Shown: positions 17,906-26,427 of the stretch, piece after piece
How the letters are laid out: each line of letters starts with the position of its first letter
How positions within the stretch are numbered: the first letter of the stretch is position 1
Source of the DNA: an uncultured Clostridia bacterium
Lineage (GTDB): Bacteria; Bacillota; Clostridia; Christensenellales; CAG-138
Length of the DNA: 36,140 bases
Direction of reading: 5' to 3'
Assembly: GCA_947166925.1 (NCBI GenBank)
Contig: CAMVGD010000012.1
Coordinates: 1 to 36,140, forward strand
Translations under genes and position numbers: made by a program
Notes under the pieces: model-generated
Databases searched by the model: none
The model's input: only the letters and a program-made list of their open reading frames with translations
Told to the model about the DNA's origin: nothing

Positions 17906-18652
17906 ATGAACAATCGGGAATACGGTGCGGAGAATTCCGAAACGATCCTTCTGCTGCACGGCGGAGGACTTTCCTGGTGGAATTACCGGAAGGAAGCCGG
18001 GCTTCTCCGTTCTGATTATCATGTCGTTTTGCCGATCCTGGACGGGCACGCCGGAAGCGACCGGCCGTTCACCTCTATCGAGGACAATGCCGCCGGGATC
18101 ATCGCCTTTATAGACGCGCATTACGGAGGGAGCGTTCTGCTGATCGGAGGGCTGTCGCTCGGCGCGCAGATCCTTTTGGAAATGCTTTCACAGCGAAAGG
18201 ATATCTGCAAATACGCGATCGTGGAGAGCGCGGCGGTCCTTCCGTCTAAGGTTACCGACGCGCTGATCGGTCTTTCGATCGGCTCAAGCTACGGACTCAT
18301 CCGGAACCGGTTGTTTGCAAAGCTGCAGTTTCGTTCCCTGCATATGACGCCGACGCTGTTCGAGGACTATTATCGCGATACATGCGCGATCCGAAAATCC
18401 GACATGATTGCGTTTCTGAAAGCAAACACGGCATATTCCCTGAAGCCCGCAATCTCGGAAACGTCGGCATCGGTTCATCTCTTTGCGGGAGCGAAGGAGA
18501 ATCGCCGGATTCTGCGTTCTTTGGATGCAATATACAACGCTGTTCCGGGGAGCCGAAAGACCGTGATCCCCGGTCTGTATCACGGAGCGTTTTCGATCAA
18601 TCATCCGGAAGAATATGTCCGGACGATCGGGAGGATCCTGCAGAAATCATAA
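17906..18652 (+). CDS. Alpha/beta-fold hydrolase
   Basis: A 248-residue hydrolase with the family's LLLHGGGLSWWNY oxyanion region near the N terminus, the nucleophile elbow GLSLGA with Ser84, and a late His226 in GLYHGAF. No signal peptide. GAGGAGG precedes ATG 17906. Small hydrolases of this general form act on esters, lactones or haloalkanes; nothing fixes the substrate. It is likely co-transcribed with the EFR1 gene upstream. Confidence 0.82.
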   Translation: MNNREYGAENSETILLLHGGGLSWWNYRKEAGLLRSDYHVVLPILDGHAGSDRPFTSIEDNAAGIIAFIDAHYGGSVLLIGGLSLGAQILLEMLSQRKDICKYAIVESAAVLPSKVTDALIGLSIGSSYGLIRNRLFAKLQFRSLHMTPTLFEDYYRDTCAIRKSDMIAFLKANTAYSLKPAISETSASVHLFAGAKENRRILRSLDAIYNAVPGSRKTVIPGLYHGAFSINHPEEYVRTIGRILQKS

Positions 18653-18653
18653 A

Positions 18654-18677
18654 ACCCGCCGATCCTGTTCGGCGGGT
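18654..18677 (-). terminator. Terminator hairpin between convergent genes
   Basis: ACCCGCCGA (18654-18662) and TCGGCGGGT (18669-18677) with a 6-nt loop. Read on the minus strand the stem is followed by TTTATGATTT, so it mainly ends the cyclodeaminase gene; on the plus strand the T tract is poor. Confidence 0.65.
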
Positions 18678-18715
18678 CCATTCATATACCTGCAGCGAAA
18701 TCGCCGCAGACAGAA

Positions 18716-19342
18716 TCAAAGCATGCTGAGCACCTGCTCGTAAACCGCGCCGGTGCAGGCAAGCGTATCGTTGAGCAGCTGTTCGCCTCTGCGGCGGTAG
18801 ACCGCGGCTCTGTCGGCGTCCTTAAGATAACCGAGGTTGATCAGTACGTTCAGCCAGGCGCTGCGGACGGTCGCTTCCAGCATCATCACGGCGACGCCGA
18901 GGTCGCTGACGGCGTTCGCGTTGGTCTTTCCCGGCATGCGCTCGATCATCTTTGCCGCGTCGAGAGAAAGCTCCATCGTGTGCAGCGGCGATTCAATGCA
19001 AAGGATCAGCGCGTTCTGGATCGCGGCGGTACGGACGGTTGTTTCTTCCGCCGTCTCTTTGGGCAGATTCAGCGCCGCAGTGAACCGATGGAAGGCGTCG
19101 GCGTCGCGTTCCATCGCGTCGAGGAACGCTGCGCGCAGCGCGGAGCATCGTTCCGTGCAGACAAGGGTTTCCTCCGAGAAAGCGGCGTACTGCGGGCGAT
19201 TCAGGGACAGATTGCCGACCATTTCGGCAAGGGACGACCCCAAGGAGCCGGTCAGGGCTGCCGCAGCGCCGCCGCCGGGAGCTGCCGCATCGGATCCAAG
19301 CAATTCAAAGAAAGAACGTACAGTCATATCGGAAAGACGCAT
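18716..19342 (-). CDS. Cyclodeaminase/cyclohydrolase family protein (FchA-like)
   Basis: A 208-residue, all-helical protein of the formiminotransferase-cyclodeaminase C-terminal family. The signature APGGGAAAALTGSLGSSLAEMV spans about residues 21-42, followed by the expected NAVSDLGVAVMMLEA and AWLNVLINL helices. Free-standing members are methenyl-tetrahydrofolate cyclohydrolase (FchA) or formimino-tetrahydrofolate cyclodeaminase, acting in one-carbon metabolism. AAGGAG precedes ATG 19342 at good distance. No folate or histidine-degradation gene is adjacent, so which of the two activities it has stays open. Confidence 0.9.
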   Translation of the reverse strand: MRLSDMTVRSFFELLGSDAAAPGGGAAAALTGSLGSSLAEMVGNLSLNRPQYAAFSEETLVCTERCSALRAAFLDAMERDADAFHRFTAALNLPKETAEETTVRTAAIQNALILCIESPLHTMELSLDAAKMIERMPGKTNANAVSDLGVAVMMLEATVRSAWLNVLINLGYLKDADRAAVYRRRGEQLLNDTLACTGAVYEQVLSML

Positions 19343-19531
19343 CGGTGTTTCTCCTTGTATCGGTTTTTATCCGGGTCCGGTCAGAGACTATCCCGGAAAG
19401 CATACATATTTTATAGCTTATTCTGCCCGAAAAAGCAAGCGGTTTTCTGCACATCCATGATCTTCGACCGTCGCAGGAGGCTTCTTTTCCCGGAAAGGGT
19501 CGGCGCTGCGGCGAAACGGCTGGCGTGATGC

Positions 19532-19783
19532 ATGATCCGCTCGCAGCGGCACGATTACAATTTCCACGTACAGACGATCTCCGGGCTGATCCGGCAGGGC
19601 AAGATCGACGACTGCCTCCGGTATGTCAACGCGCTGGAGGAGGATTCGGCGATCATGAACGCGATCCTACCGGTGAAGGATCCGGCGATCGCGGCGCTGA
19701 TTCACAATTTCCAGATCATGGCGGTGCGCGAGGGCAACGTCGCTGCCCACGCGATCGTCGCCTATCTTGCAGAACACCAATAA
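19532..19783 (+). pseudogene. Remnant of a GHKL-type sensor histidine kinase
   Basis: The 83-residue frame matches only the dimerisation/phosphoacceptor part of an AgrC/LytS-like kinase: RHDYNFHVQTISGLI carries the H-box, then the helix ending ILPVKDPAIAALIHNF. The similarity stops near IMAVREG, and the frame ends 15 residues later. The GHKL ATPase domain (N-box, G-boxes) is absent, and so are the N-terminal sensor and membrane helices: an in-frame stop lies two codons before the ATG. No clear ribosome binding site precedes it. A decayed kinase gene fits best; a short regulatory protein is less likely. Confidence 0.65.
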
Positions 19784-19796
19784 CCTACCAACTGCC

Positions 19797-19825
19797 AAAG
19801 ACCACCGAACCCCTCGGCGGTCTTT
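19797..19825 (+). terminator. Hairpin after the kinase remnant
   Basis: AAAGACCACCG (19797-19807) and CGGCGGTCTTT (19815-19825) pair with one mismatch. The T tract is only three bases, so termination may be weak. Confidence 0.45.
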
Positions 19826-19912
19826 GCGATATACGGGATCGTCTGTTTCGCCGGGGGAGCGCGGCGCAATCTGCGATTCTTCCGAAAAGCGACCTTTTCC
19901 TGCGGACGGTCA

Positions 19913-19942
19913 TTGACACGAATCGATCCGGAATCGTATAAT
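19913..19942 (+). promoter_or_regulatory. Consensus promoter of the GH5 lipoprotein gene
   Basis: Perfect TTGACA (19913-19918) and perfect TATAAT (19937-19942) with an 18-bp spacer, 69 bp before the start codon. The LacI-type palindrome found at other promoters of this region is not present here, so expression may be constitutive. Confidence 0.85.
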
Positions 19943-20011
19943 CAGTATGGGATTTGATTCCCCACGGAACGGTTTGACTTCCGTACGAATTCCGGATAAG
20001 GATGCTGCCAT

Positions 20012-21025
20012 ATGAAAAAAGCTTTGATCTTGCTGCTTTCGGTACTGCTTCTGCTGTCTGCCGCAAGCGGATGCAGCGCGAAAAACGCCGTGAAGGACGG
20101 CAGAGCGCGTCCGTTCTCCTGCGGGAAGCTGCAGGTGATCGACGGGAAACTGTGCGATAAAGACGGAGATCCCGTCATGCTGCGGGGCGTCAGCACGCAC
20201 GATCTGATCACCACCGAATCGTTTATCAATGATGATCTGTTCCGGGAGCTGTCGGAGGAGTACGGCGTGAACGTAGTGCGGCTTGCCGTCTATACCTACG
20301 GTATGGGCGTGGTCGGATACTGCGCAAAAGGAGACAGAGAACGGTATCAAAAGAACGTCGCAAACGGTGTTGCATACGCGAAAGCGCATGATATGTACGC
20401 GATCATTGACTGGCATGTCTTAAGCGAAGGCGATCCCAATTGTTACCTGGACGACGCAAAGATCTTTTTCGCGGAGATGGCGGAGCAGTACTGCGATCAC
20501 AACAACGTGCTGTATGAGATCTGCAACGAGCCGAACGGCGTGGACTGGCAGACGGTGAAGCGCTACGCGGAAGAGATCATTCCCATCATTCGGGAAAAGG
20601 ATCCGGACTCCGTGATTCTCGTCGGCAATCCGGATTGGTCAAAGGACCTCAAAAGCGTCGCGGCCGATCCGCTTCCGTATGACAACGTCATGTACACGCT
20701 GCATTTCTACGCCGCGACCCACGGACAGGCGTATCAAGACGTGCTTGCCGAAGTGCGGAGCGCGGGTTTGCCGGTCTTTGTCACCGAATACGGCGTGACG
20801 GCGTCCAGCGGCGGGCTGCCCAGGGATCCGGAAAGCGCCGATCGGTGGATCGACCTCCTGGAACGGTACGGCGTTTCCTACTGCATGTGGGCGCTGTCCA
20901 AAGCAAACGAGGCGTGTTCGATGATCCGCTTCACCGTTTCGAAGTACAGCGGCTTTGAACGGGACGATTTTACCGAAACGGGGCTGTGGCTTCTCGAAAC
21001 GCTGAAAAAGCACAACACCCGCTGA
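20012..21025 (+). CDS. GH5 family endo-beta-glucanase, lipoprotein
   Basis: A 337-residue glycoside hydrolase expected to cut beta-glucan or cellulose-like chains outside the cell. Residues 1-20 are a lipoprotein signal peptide and Cys21 (SAASGC) is the lipidation site, so it is anchored on the outer face of the membrane. The GH5 barrel shows RLAVYTYG, the acid/base Glu about 173 in ICNEPNG and the nucleophile Glu about 259 in FVTEYGV. A purine-rich AAGGAT lies just before ATG 20012. Its natural terminator, 12 bp after the stop, has been split by an insertion sequence. It probably provides oligosaccharides for the ABC importer downstream. Confidence 0.92.
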   Translation: MKKALILLLSVLLLLSAASGCSAKNAVKDGRARPFSCGKLQVIDGKLCDKDGDPVMLRGVSTHDLITTESFINDDLFRELSEEYGVNVVRLAVYTYGMGVVGYCAKGDRERYQKNVANGVAYAKAHDMYAIIDWHVLSEGDPNCYLDDAKIFFAEMAEQYCDHNNVLYEICNEPNGVDWQTVKRYAEEIIPIIREKDPDSVILVGNPDWSKDLKSVAADPLPYDNVMYTLHFYAATHGQAYQDVLAEVRSAGLPVFVTEYGVTASSGGLPRDPESADRWIDLLERYGVSYCMWALSKANEACSMIRFTVSKYSGFERDDFTETGLWLLETLKKHNTR

Positions 21026-21085
21026 CGGGAGTTCAGCAAAAAGCGCGGCGCAGCCGCATCAATGTCATTAAGTTAAAAAAGGAAA

Positions 21086-21116
21086 CGAGCAGGCGAAGCA
21101 AAAGATCGCCTGCTCG
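21086..21116 (-). terminator. Terminator at the 3' end of the IS transposase
   Basis: Perfect 11-bp stem CGAGCAGGCGA (21086-21096) and TCGCCTGCTCG (21106-21116), 9-nt loop. On the minus strand it is followed by TTTCCTTTTTT, so it ends transposase transcription inside the element. Confidence 0.7.
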
Positions 21117-21191
21117 ATTTATAGGGAAAAGAAAAAGGGCACGGGAAATAAGCCGGCAAGAGCGGCAAAAGGGGTGTACAAAGTTGAGAGG

Positions 21192-22053
21192 TTATGCTAC
21201 TCTGTAAAGGAAACTCGAGGTGTGTATATCAGCGAGATGACGCGTATTGTGTCGATCGGGGCGAATCGGAACAATATATCTCGCAATCAGAGTTTCCACA
21301 GAAGGCGGAGAGATATTGGAACGGAAGAACTGCCTGCAAATGTAAGCAGCTTGAGAGAAATCGACCTGGTAAAGAAGCTTTCTCTTGGCATGGCGAATCG
21401 CTACAGAGCAAGTAATTGATTTCGCGAAGTTATACATGGTAAGCGCAGCAAAGACTTCCTGAAAGATATGCTCCGTCTTTTTGCTGTGAAAATGCAAAAG
21501 ACCGATCGTATACTTGAGCTCGCGGAAAGAGGTTTCGATCCCCCAGCGCATGGAATAAAGCATTTTCAGTTCTGCCGCAGGGAAAGAATGAGCGGGGAGA
21601 TTGGTGAGAACAGTTTCGTAAGAATCCGGAGTGATCTTGAAACGAACGACACGAAAATGCAGTGGATAGAACAGAACGGGATCATTCTTGCGTGAAGTCA
21701 GCGGAAGGAAATCAAAGCGGGCGTTTGCAGGTAAGAACTTGTAGTTTGGAAGAGTACGAGCTTGCTTTGCCTGCCTGCGGGTTATGGAAAGAGAAACAGG
21801 AACGTCGAATTGATCGGCACACGGCAGATCCAGACTTGCAGCGATGCCGGTTCGAGTAAGGTCTTTGACCCGAATCAGAAAGCGCCAGCCTTTCTCCTGA
21901 CAATGTGCCATGAGATTGTAAGATTCATATCCTCGATCTGCAATTAACAGCACGTTTGGAACACTTGAACGAGTCAACATATCAATGACGGCCCCGTTTT
22001 CGTTACTGACGCCTTTTTGCAGGATCGCATCCTGATACGTATTTGGGGTTCAT
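21192..22053 (-). pseudogene. IS4-family transposase, N-terminal part deleted
   Basis: From about 22040 down to the stop at 21192 one frame encodes the C-terminal part of an IS4-type DDE transposase: LLIADRGYES holds the second catalytic Asp and MRWGIETSFRELK holds the YREK-type signature with the catalytic Glu. The N-terminal domain and first Asp are gone. A start codon (22053-22051) with a perfect AAGGAGG upstream remains, but it opens a different frame that stops after 16 codons. The best reading is the native start joined out of frame to the C-terminal half by a deletion of several hundred bases. Not functional. Confidence 0.8.
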
Positions 22054-22094
22054 GTGTGACCTCCTTGAAAACGAAGATATGCCTTCATTTCAAG

Positions 22095-22138
22095 GGTCGC
22101 TTTCGCTTCCTTTCATTTCATTCGGAGCGAAAGCGACC
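22095..22138. repeat. Long hairpin upstream of the IS transposase start
   Basis: Perfect 13-bp inverted repeat GGTCGCTTTCGCT (22095-22107) and AGCGAAAGCGACC (22126-22138) with an 18-nt loop, in the element's 5' untranslated region (minus strand). Similar structures in other IS elements shield the transposase from outside transcription; that role here is inferred. Confidence 0.6.
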
Positions 22139-22268
22139 GCACATTTTCACCGATTTGTCAAGTATTTTTTTGTAAATCTCATAAATAAAAAAGGCTGCCA
22201 TGCTTTCTTTCACACAGCAGTCTTGTCCTCATTCTATCTTAATGACATTGGGCGCAGCGCCGTGCTTT

Positions 22269-22315
22269 TTGTATGCCCTCACAGATTCTATATAATTACG
22301 AAATCGATTAAGATT
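22269..22315 (+). promoter_or_regulatory. LacI-operated promoter upstream of the ABC ATPase gene
   Basis: A perfect TATAAT (22291-22296) with a weak -35 (TTGTAT, 22269-22274, 16-bp spacer) is followed two bases later by CGAAATCGATTAAG (22299-22312). The 18 bp at 22298-22315 are identical to those at 26385-26402 in front of lacI, so the local LacI regulator probably binds here. Confidence 0.65.
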
Positions 22316-22319
22316 TTTC

Positions 22320-22349
22320 TTGACAAGCACGAGGGACGGCTTTTATAAT
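22320..22349 (+). promoter_or_regulatory. Second, consensus promoter of the ABC ATPase gene
   Basis: Perfect TTGACA (22320-22325) and perfect TATAAT (22344-22349), 18-bp spacer. It starts 7 bp downstream of the operator core, so it may escape repression or be affected differently from the first promoter. It leaves a leader of about 200 nt before the ATPase start codon. Confidence 0.75.
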
Positions 22350-22355
22350 AGAACC

Positions 22356-22563
22356 GTCCGGAAAAGGGACGCTGATTTGTCAAACGGCCGGATCCCGCAC
22401 ACTCCACAGTATGCGCGGGGGAAAGCTGCAATAAAGGAGGAAATACAACCCCTCGGCTTGGGGTGCGGCAGTGTGGAGACCTGCCGTAAGGCGCGACCGA
22501 CGTATGCGCGGCGCGCGAGACGGTTCGTTGATGAAGTTCGGGACCGTTAAAGTCAAAAGCAGT
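22356..22563 (+). promoter_or_regulatory. Structured 5' leader of the ABC ATPase gene
   Basis: A strong AAAGGAGG (22434-22441) is not followed by a properly spaced ATG. Two hairpins come next: ACCCC/GGGGT (22448-22464) and CGGCAG/CTGCCG (22466-22486). A TTG at 22458 opens a 30-codon frame that stops at 22550, 14 nt before the ATPase ATG, which has no ribosome site of its own. Translational coupling from a leader peptide, or a regulatory RNA fold, are both possible; neither is proven. Confidence 0.4.
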
Positions 22564-23685
<1,122 letters not shown>

Positions 23686-23696
23686 GACGGCAATTC

Positions 23697-23734
23697 AGAA
23701 AGAACCTTGCTTTTCAAGCAAGGTTCTTTCTTTT
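23697..23734. terminator. Bidirectional terminator between the ATPase and GH94 genes
   Basis: Perfect 16-bp stem AGAAAGAACCTTGCTT (23697-23712) and its complement (23716-23731), 3-nt loop, then TTT. It serves both convergent genes. Confidence 0.9.
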
Positions 23735-23772
23735 ATTAGGAAGGAAATAAAGAGATTGTCAAGGGGAAGGGA

Positions 23773-26184
23773 TCAGATGGTCAGTTCAACGGCGCAGACA
23801 GGCGCGTCGGTCAGCGGAACGGTATTGCCGGGAACCGGCTTGCCATTCACAAGAAGTCCCTTTTGTTCGCCGCGGCGCACCGTGACGTCATAACGCGTGC
23901 CGCGGAATAAGCGAGAGAGACGATAGCCGCCCATCGTGTCCGGCAGGCAGGGATCGACGATCAATCCGTCATAATCCGGACGAATGCCGAGGATGCCCTG
24001 GCTCACTGCGACGAACGACCACGCCGCCGTTCCGGTCAGCCATGCGTTCTTCGCTTCGCCGTAGGTTTTCGCATCGCGCCCCGCAATGGTCTGACTGTAG
24101 CAGTAGGGTTCGGTGCGGTGGATCTCGCTCTTGTCCTCAATGTAGGCGGGCGCGTTGCGCCTGTAGAGATCGAATGCGCCGTTGCCATCCTTCACGGTGC
24201 AGTACGCCAGCATGATCCACGGATTGTTGTGGCAAAAGACGGAGCCGTTCTCCTTATAGCCCGGGGGATACGAGGAGATTTCGCCGAGATAGTCGTGATA
24301 CTCCGTATAGCAGGGGTGCAGCACTTCGATGCCGAATTCGTTGCCGAGCAGCGCTTCGGTGGACGCAAGCGCGCGCTTGCCGTAATCCGGTCCGCCGATG
24401 CCCGCCATCACGCAGAAGCCCTGCGGTTCGATGAAGATCTTGCCCTCGTCGTTTTCACAGCTGCCGATCGGGCGCTCAAACGCGTCGTATGCGCGGCGGA
24501 ACCATTCGCCGTCCCAGCCGGATTTCAGCGTAGCCTGCTCGATCTCTTCGACGGCTGCGCGGATGCCCGCCGCCTCTTCGGACAAACCGATCCGATCGCA
24601 CAACGCGGCGTATTCCGTGCCGTATTTCACAAACATTCCCGCGATGAAGACGCTTTCCGCCTTGCCGCTCTCGAAATTGGAGCAGGTCTGGAAGCTCTCG
24701 CCCGGCGTCAGACTGAAGCAGTTGAGATTCAGGCAATCGTTCCAGTCGGCGCGTCCGATCAGCGGAAGTCCGTGCGGACCGCGATGCGTGACCGTATAGT
24801 TGAGGCTGCGGCGCAAATGCTCCATGAGCGGCACCTCGGTACCCGCTTCGTTGTTGAACGGCGTCGGCTCGTCAAGAATCGAGAAATCGCCGGTCTCGCG
24901 GATATACGCGCAGGTGCAGGCGATCAGCCACAGCGGATCGTCGTTGAAACCGGAACCGATGTCGGCGTTGCCGCGCTTGGTCAGCGGCTGATATTGATGA
25001 TAGGTGCTGCCGTCCGCAAATTGGATCGACGCGATGTCGATGATGCGCTCGCGCGCGCGCTCCGGAATCAGATGCACAAAACCGAGGAGGTCCTGGCAGC
25101 TGTCACGAAAGCCCATGCCGCGACCGGTCCCGCTTTCATAATAGGAAGCGCTGCGTGACATATTGAACGTGACCATACACTGATATTGGTTCCAGATGTT
25201 GACCATGCGATCGAGCTTTTCCTCGCTGCTTTGCACCGTAAATCGGGACAGCAGAGAAGCCCAGTATGCTTTGAGCGCATCTATCGCGGCGTCAAACTGC
25301 GCTTCGGTTTCGAACGAGGCGAGCATGACGTGCGCTTTTTCCTTATTGATTACGTTCAGCGCTGTAAACTTTTTGTCTTCCGGGTTTTCGACGTAACCGA
25401 GTCGGAAGAGCAGTGTCTTCGATTCGCCGGGGGCGAGGGTGAGGGAGAGGCGCAGTGCGGCGATCGGCGCCCAACCCGCGGCAACGCTCATGAAGGAGGT
25501 ACGGCTTTCGACCGCCTGCGGCTCGCTCCAGCCGCGGAAGCGCCCGAGGAACGTATCCCGATCGGTATCGAACCCATCGATCGGCGCGTTGACGGAATAG
25601 AAGGCGTAATGGTTGCGGCGCTCGCGGTATTCGGTTTTGTGATAGACCGTGCCGCCTTCGATTTCGACTTCGCCGATGTTCCAGTTGCGCTGGAAGTTCG
25701 TCGAATCGTCGACCGCGTTCCAAAGACACCATTCGGTTACGCTGTACAGGATCAGCCGTTTTTCCGAATCGCCCTCGTTTTTCAGCACGAGCTTCTGCAC
25801 TTCCATATCGGTGTGCATCGGCACGGTCACCGTCAGCGAAGCGGAGACGCCGTTTTTCCTGCCTTCGAACACGGAGTATCCGAGCCCGTGACGGCAGCGA
25901 TAGAAATCAAGCGCGGTTTTTGCCGGCAAAAATGCAGGGCTCCAGACCGTTTCGCCGTCGCAGACGTAGAAGCATCGTCCGCCCTCGTCGTGCGGAACGT
26001 TGTTGTACCGGAACCGCGTAATGCGCCGGAGCTTTGCATCCTTATAAAAACTGTAGCCGCCGCAGGTGTTGCTGATCAGCGAGAAGAACCCGTCGCTCCC
26101 GAGATAGTTGATCCAGGGACGCGGCGTATCCGCACGCGTAATCACGTATTCCTTTGCAGCGTCGTCAAAATACCCGTACTGCAT
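23773..26184 (-). CDS. GH94 disaccharide phosphorylase (cellobiose phosphorylase-like)
   Basis: An 803-residue cytoplasmic enzyme that cleaves a beta-linked disaccharide with phosphate to give a sugar 1-phosphate, saving one ATP. The GH94 layout is complete: N-terminal beta-sandwich, helical linker, (alpha/alpha)6 barrel with YYESGTGRGMGFRDSCQD (about 350), the catalytic ADWND segment near residue 480, and HPCYTEYHDYLGEISSYPPGYKENG. Length matches cellobiose and chitobiose phosphorylases (~800). Chitobiose or laminaribiose activity cannot be ruled out, although the two GH5 enzymes nearby favour a glucan. ATG 26184 follows GAGGTGAT. It is divergent from lacI, behind a promoter with a perfect 16-bp palindrome. 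Confidence 0.93.
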   Translation of the reverse strand: MQYGYFDDAAKEYVITRADTPRPWINYLGSDGFFSLISNTCGGYSFYKDAKLRRITRFRYNNVPHDEGGRCFYVCDGETVWSPAFLPAKTALDFYRCRHGLGYSVFEGRKNGVSASLTVTVPMHTDMEVQKLVLKNEGDSEKRLILYSVTEWCLWNAVDDSTNFQRNWNIGEVEIEGGTVYHKTEYRERRNHYAFYSVNAPIDGFDTDRDTFLGRFRGWSEPQAVESRTSFMSVAAGWAPIAALRLSLTLAPGESKTLLFRLGYVENPEDKKFTALNVINKEKAHVMLASFETEAQFDAAIDALKAYWASLLSRFTVQSSEEKLDRMVNIWNQYQCMVTFNMSRSASYYESGTGRGMGFRDSCQDLLGFVHLIPERARERIIDIASIQFADGSTYHQYQPLTKRGNADIGSGFNDDPLWLIACTCAYIRETGDFSILDEPTPFNNEAGTEVPLMEHLRRSLNYTVTHRGPHGLPLIGRADWNDCLNLNCFSLTPGESFQTCSNFESGKAESVFIAGMFVKYGTEYAALCDRIGLSEEAAGIRAAVEEIEQATLKSGWDGEWFRRAYDAFERPIGSCENDEGKIFIEPQGFCVMAGIGGPDYGKRALASTEALLGNEFGIEVLHPCYTEYHDYLGEISSYPPGYKENGSVFCHNNPWIMLAYCTVKDGNGAFDLYRRNAPAYIEDKSEIHRTEPYCYSQTIAGRDAKTYGEAKNAWLTGTAAWSFVAVSQGILGIRPDYDGLIVDPCLPDTMGGYRLSRLFRGTRYDVTVRRGEQKGLLVNGKPVPGNTVPLTDAPVCAVELTI

Positions 26185-26207
26185 ACGATCACCTCGTCCA
26201 AATGATT

Positions 26208-26254
26208 ACTTAATCGATTAAGTCCATTATACGCAAAGGATCGCAAAAAGGCAA
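26208..26254 (-). promoter_or_regulatory. GH94 promoter with LacI operator
   Basis: On the minus strand, TTGCCT (26254-26249), a 17-bp spacer and TATAAT (26231-26226) are followed at once by the perfect palindrome ACTTAATCGATTAAGT (26208-26223). An operator abutting the -10 box would block transcription when bound. It shares AATCGATTAAG with the operators at the lacI and ATPase promoters. Confidence 0.8.
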
Positions 26255-26348
26255 GAGGTAATTTGAGAATTCTGCATTTTTTCCGGAAATCGGGGTAGAA
26301 CTCGCGTTTCGACGTTGAAAATCATTGAAAAAAAGTATGAAAAACCCC

Positions 26349-26402
26349 TTGACGAACGTACGGTACGGCGTTATAATGAACGCGACGAAATCGATTAAGA
26401 TT
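26349..26402 (+). promoter_or_regulatory. lacI promoter with autoregulatory operator
   Basis: TTGACG (26349-26354), a 17-bp spacer, TATAAT (26372-26377), then CGAAATCGATTAAG (26386-26399). The 18 bp at 26385-26402 recur exactly at 22298-22315. The position just after the -10 box suggests that LacI represses its own operon. Confidence 0.8.
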
Positions 26403-26427
26403 ATATCTTTTCGAAAGGGGACGGCGC

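Larger units (their letters stand above)
21055..22254. mobile_element. Internally deleted IS4-type insertion sequence
   Basis: The ends share the inverted motif CAATGTCATTAAG (21060-21072, and reversed at 22238-22250); counting the outer CGC on each side gives about 1.2 kb. GGCGCAGC is present at both junctions (21047-21054 and 22251-22258); part of it may be target duplication and part element end. The only gene is a transposase remnant on the minus strand missing its N-terminal part and first catalytic Asp, so the copy cannot move by itself. It lies immediately after the GH5 gene, in the loop of a reconstructed terminator whose arms are at 21038-21050 and 22258-22270. Confidence 0.75.

Noticed and set aside
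22471..22563. N-terminal extension of the ABC ATPase from GTG 22471
   Set aside because: The added 31 residues are Arg-rich and unlike any MsmK/UgpC protein; homology starts at MASLSL. I kept 22564 but flagged the missing ribosome site.
25186..26205. A 339-codon plus-strand frame opposite the GH94 gene
   Set aside because: No ribosome site or domain. The GH94 frame on the other strand is complete and conserved.
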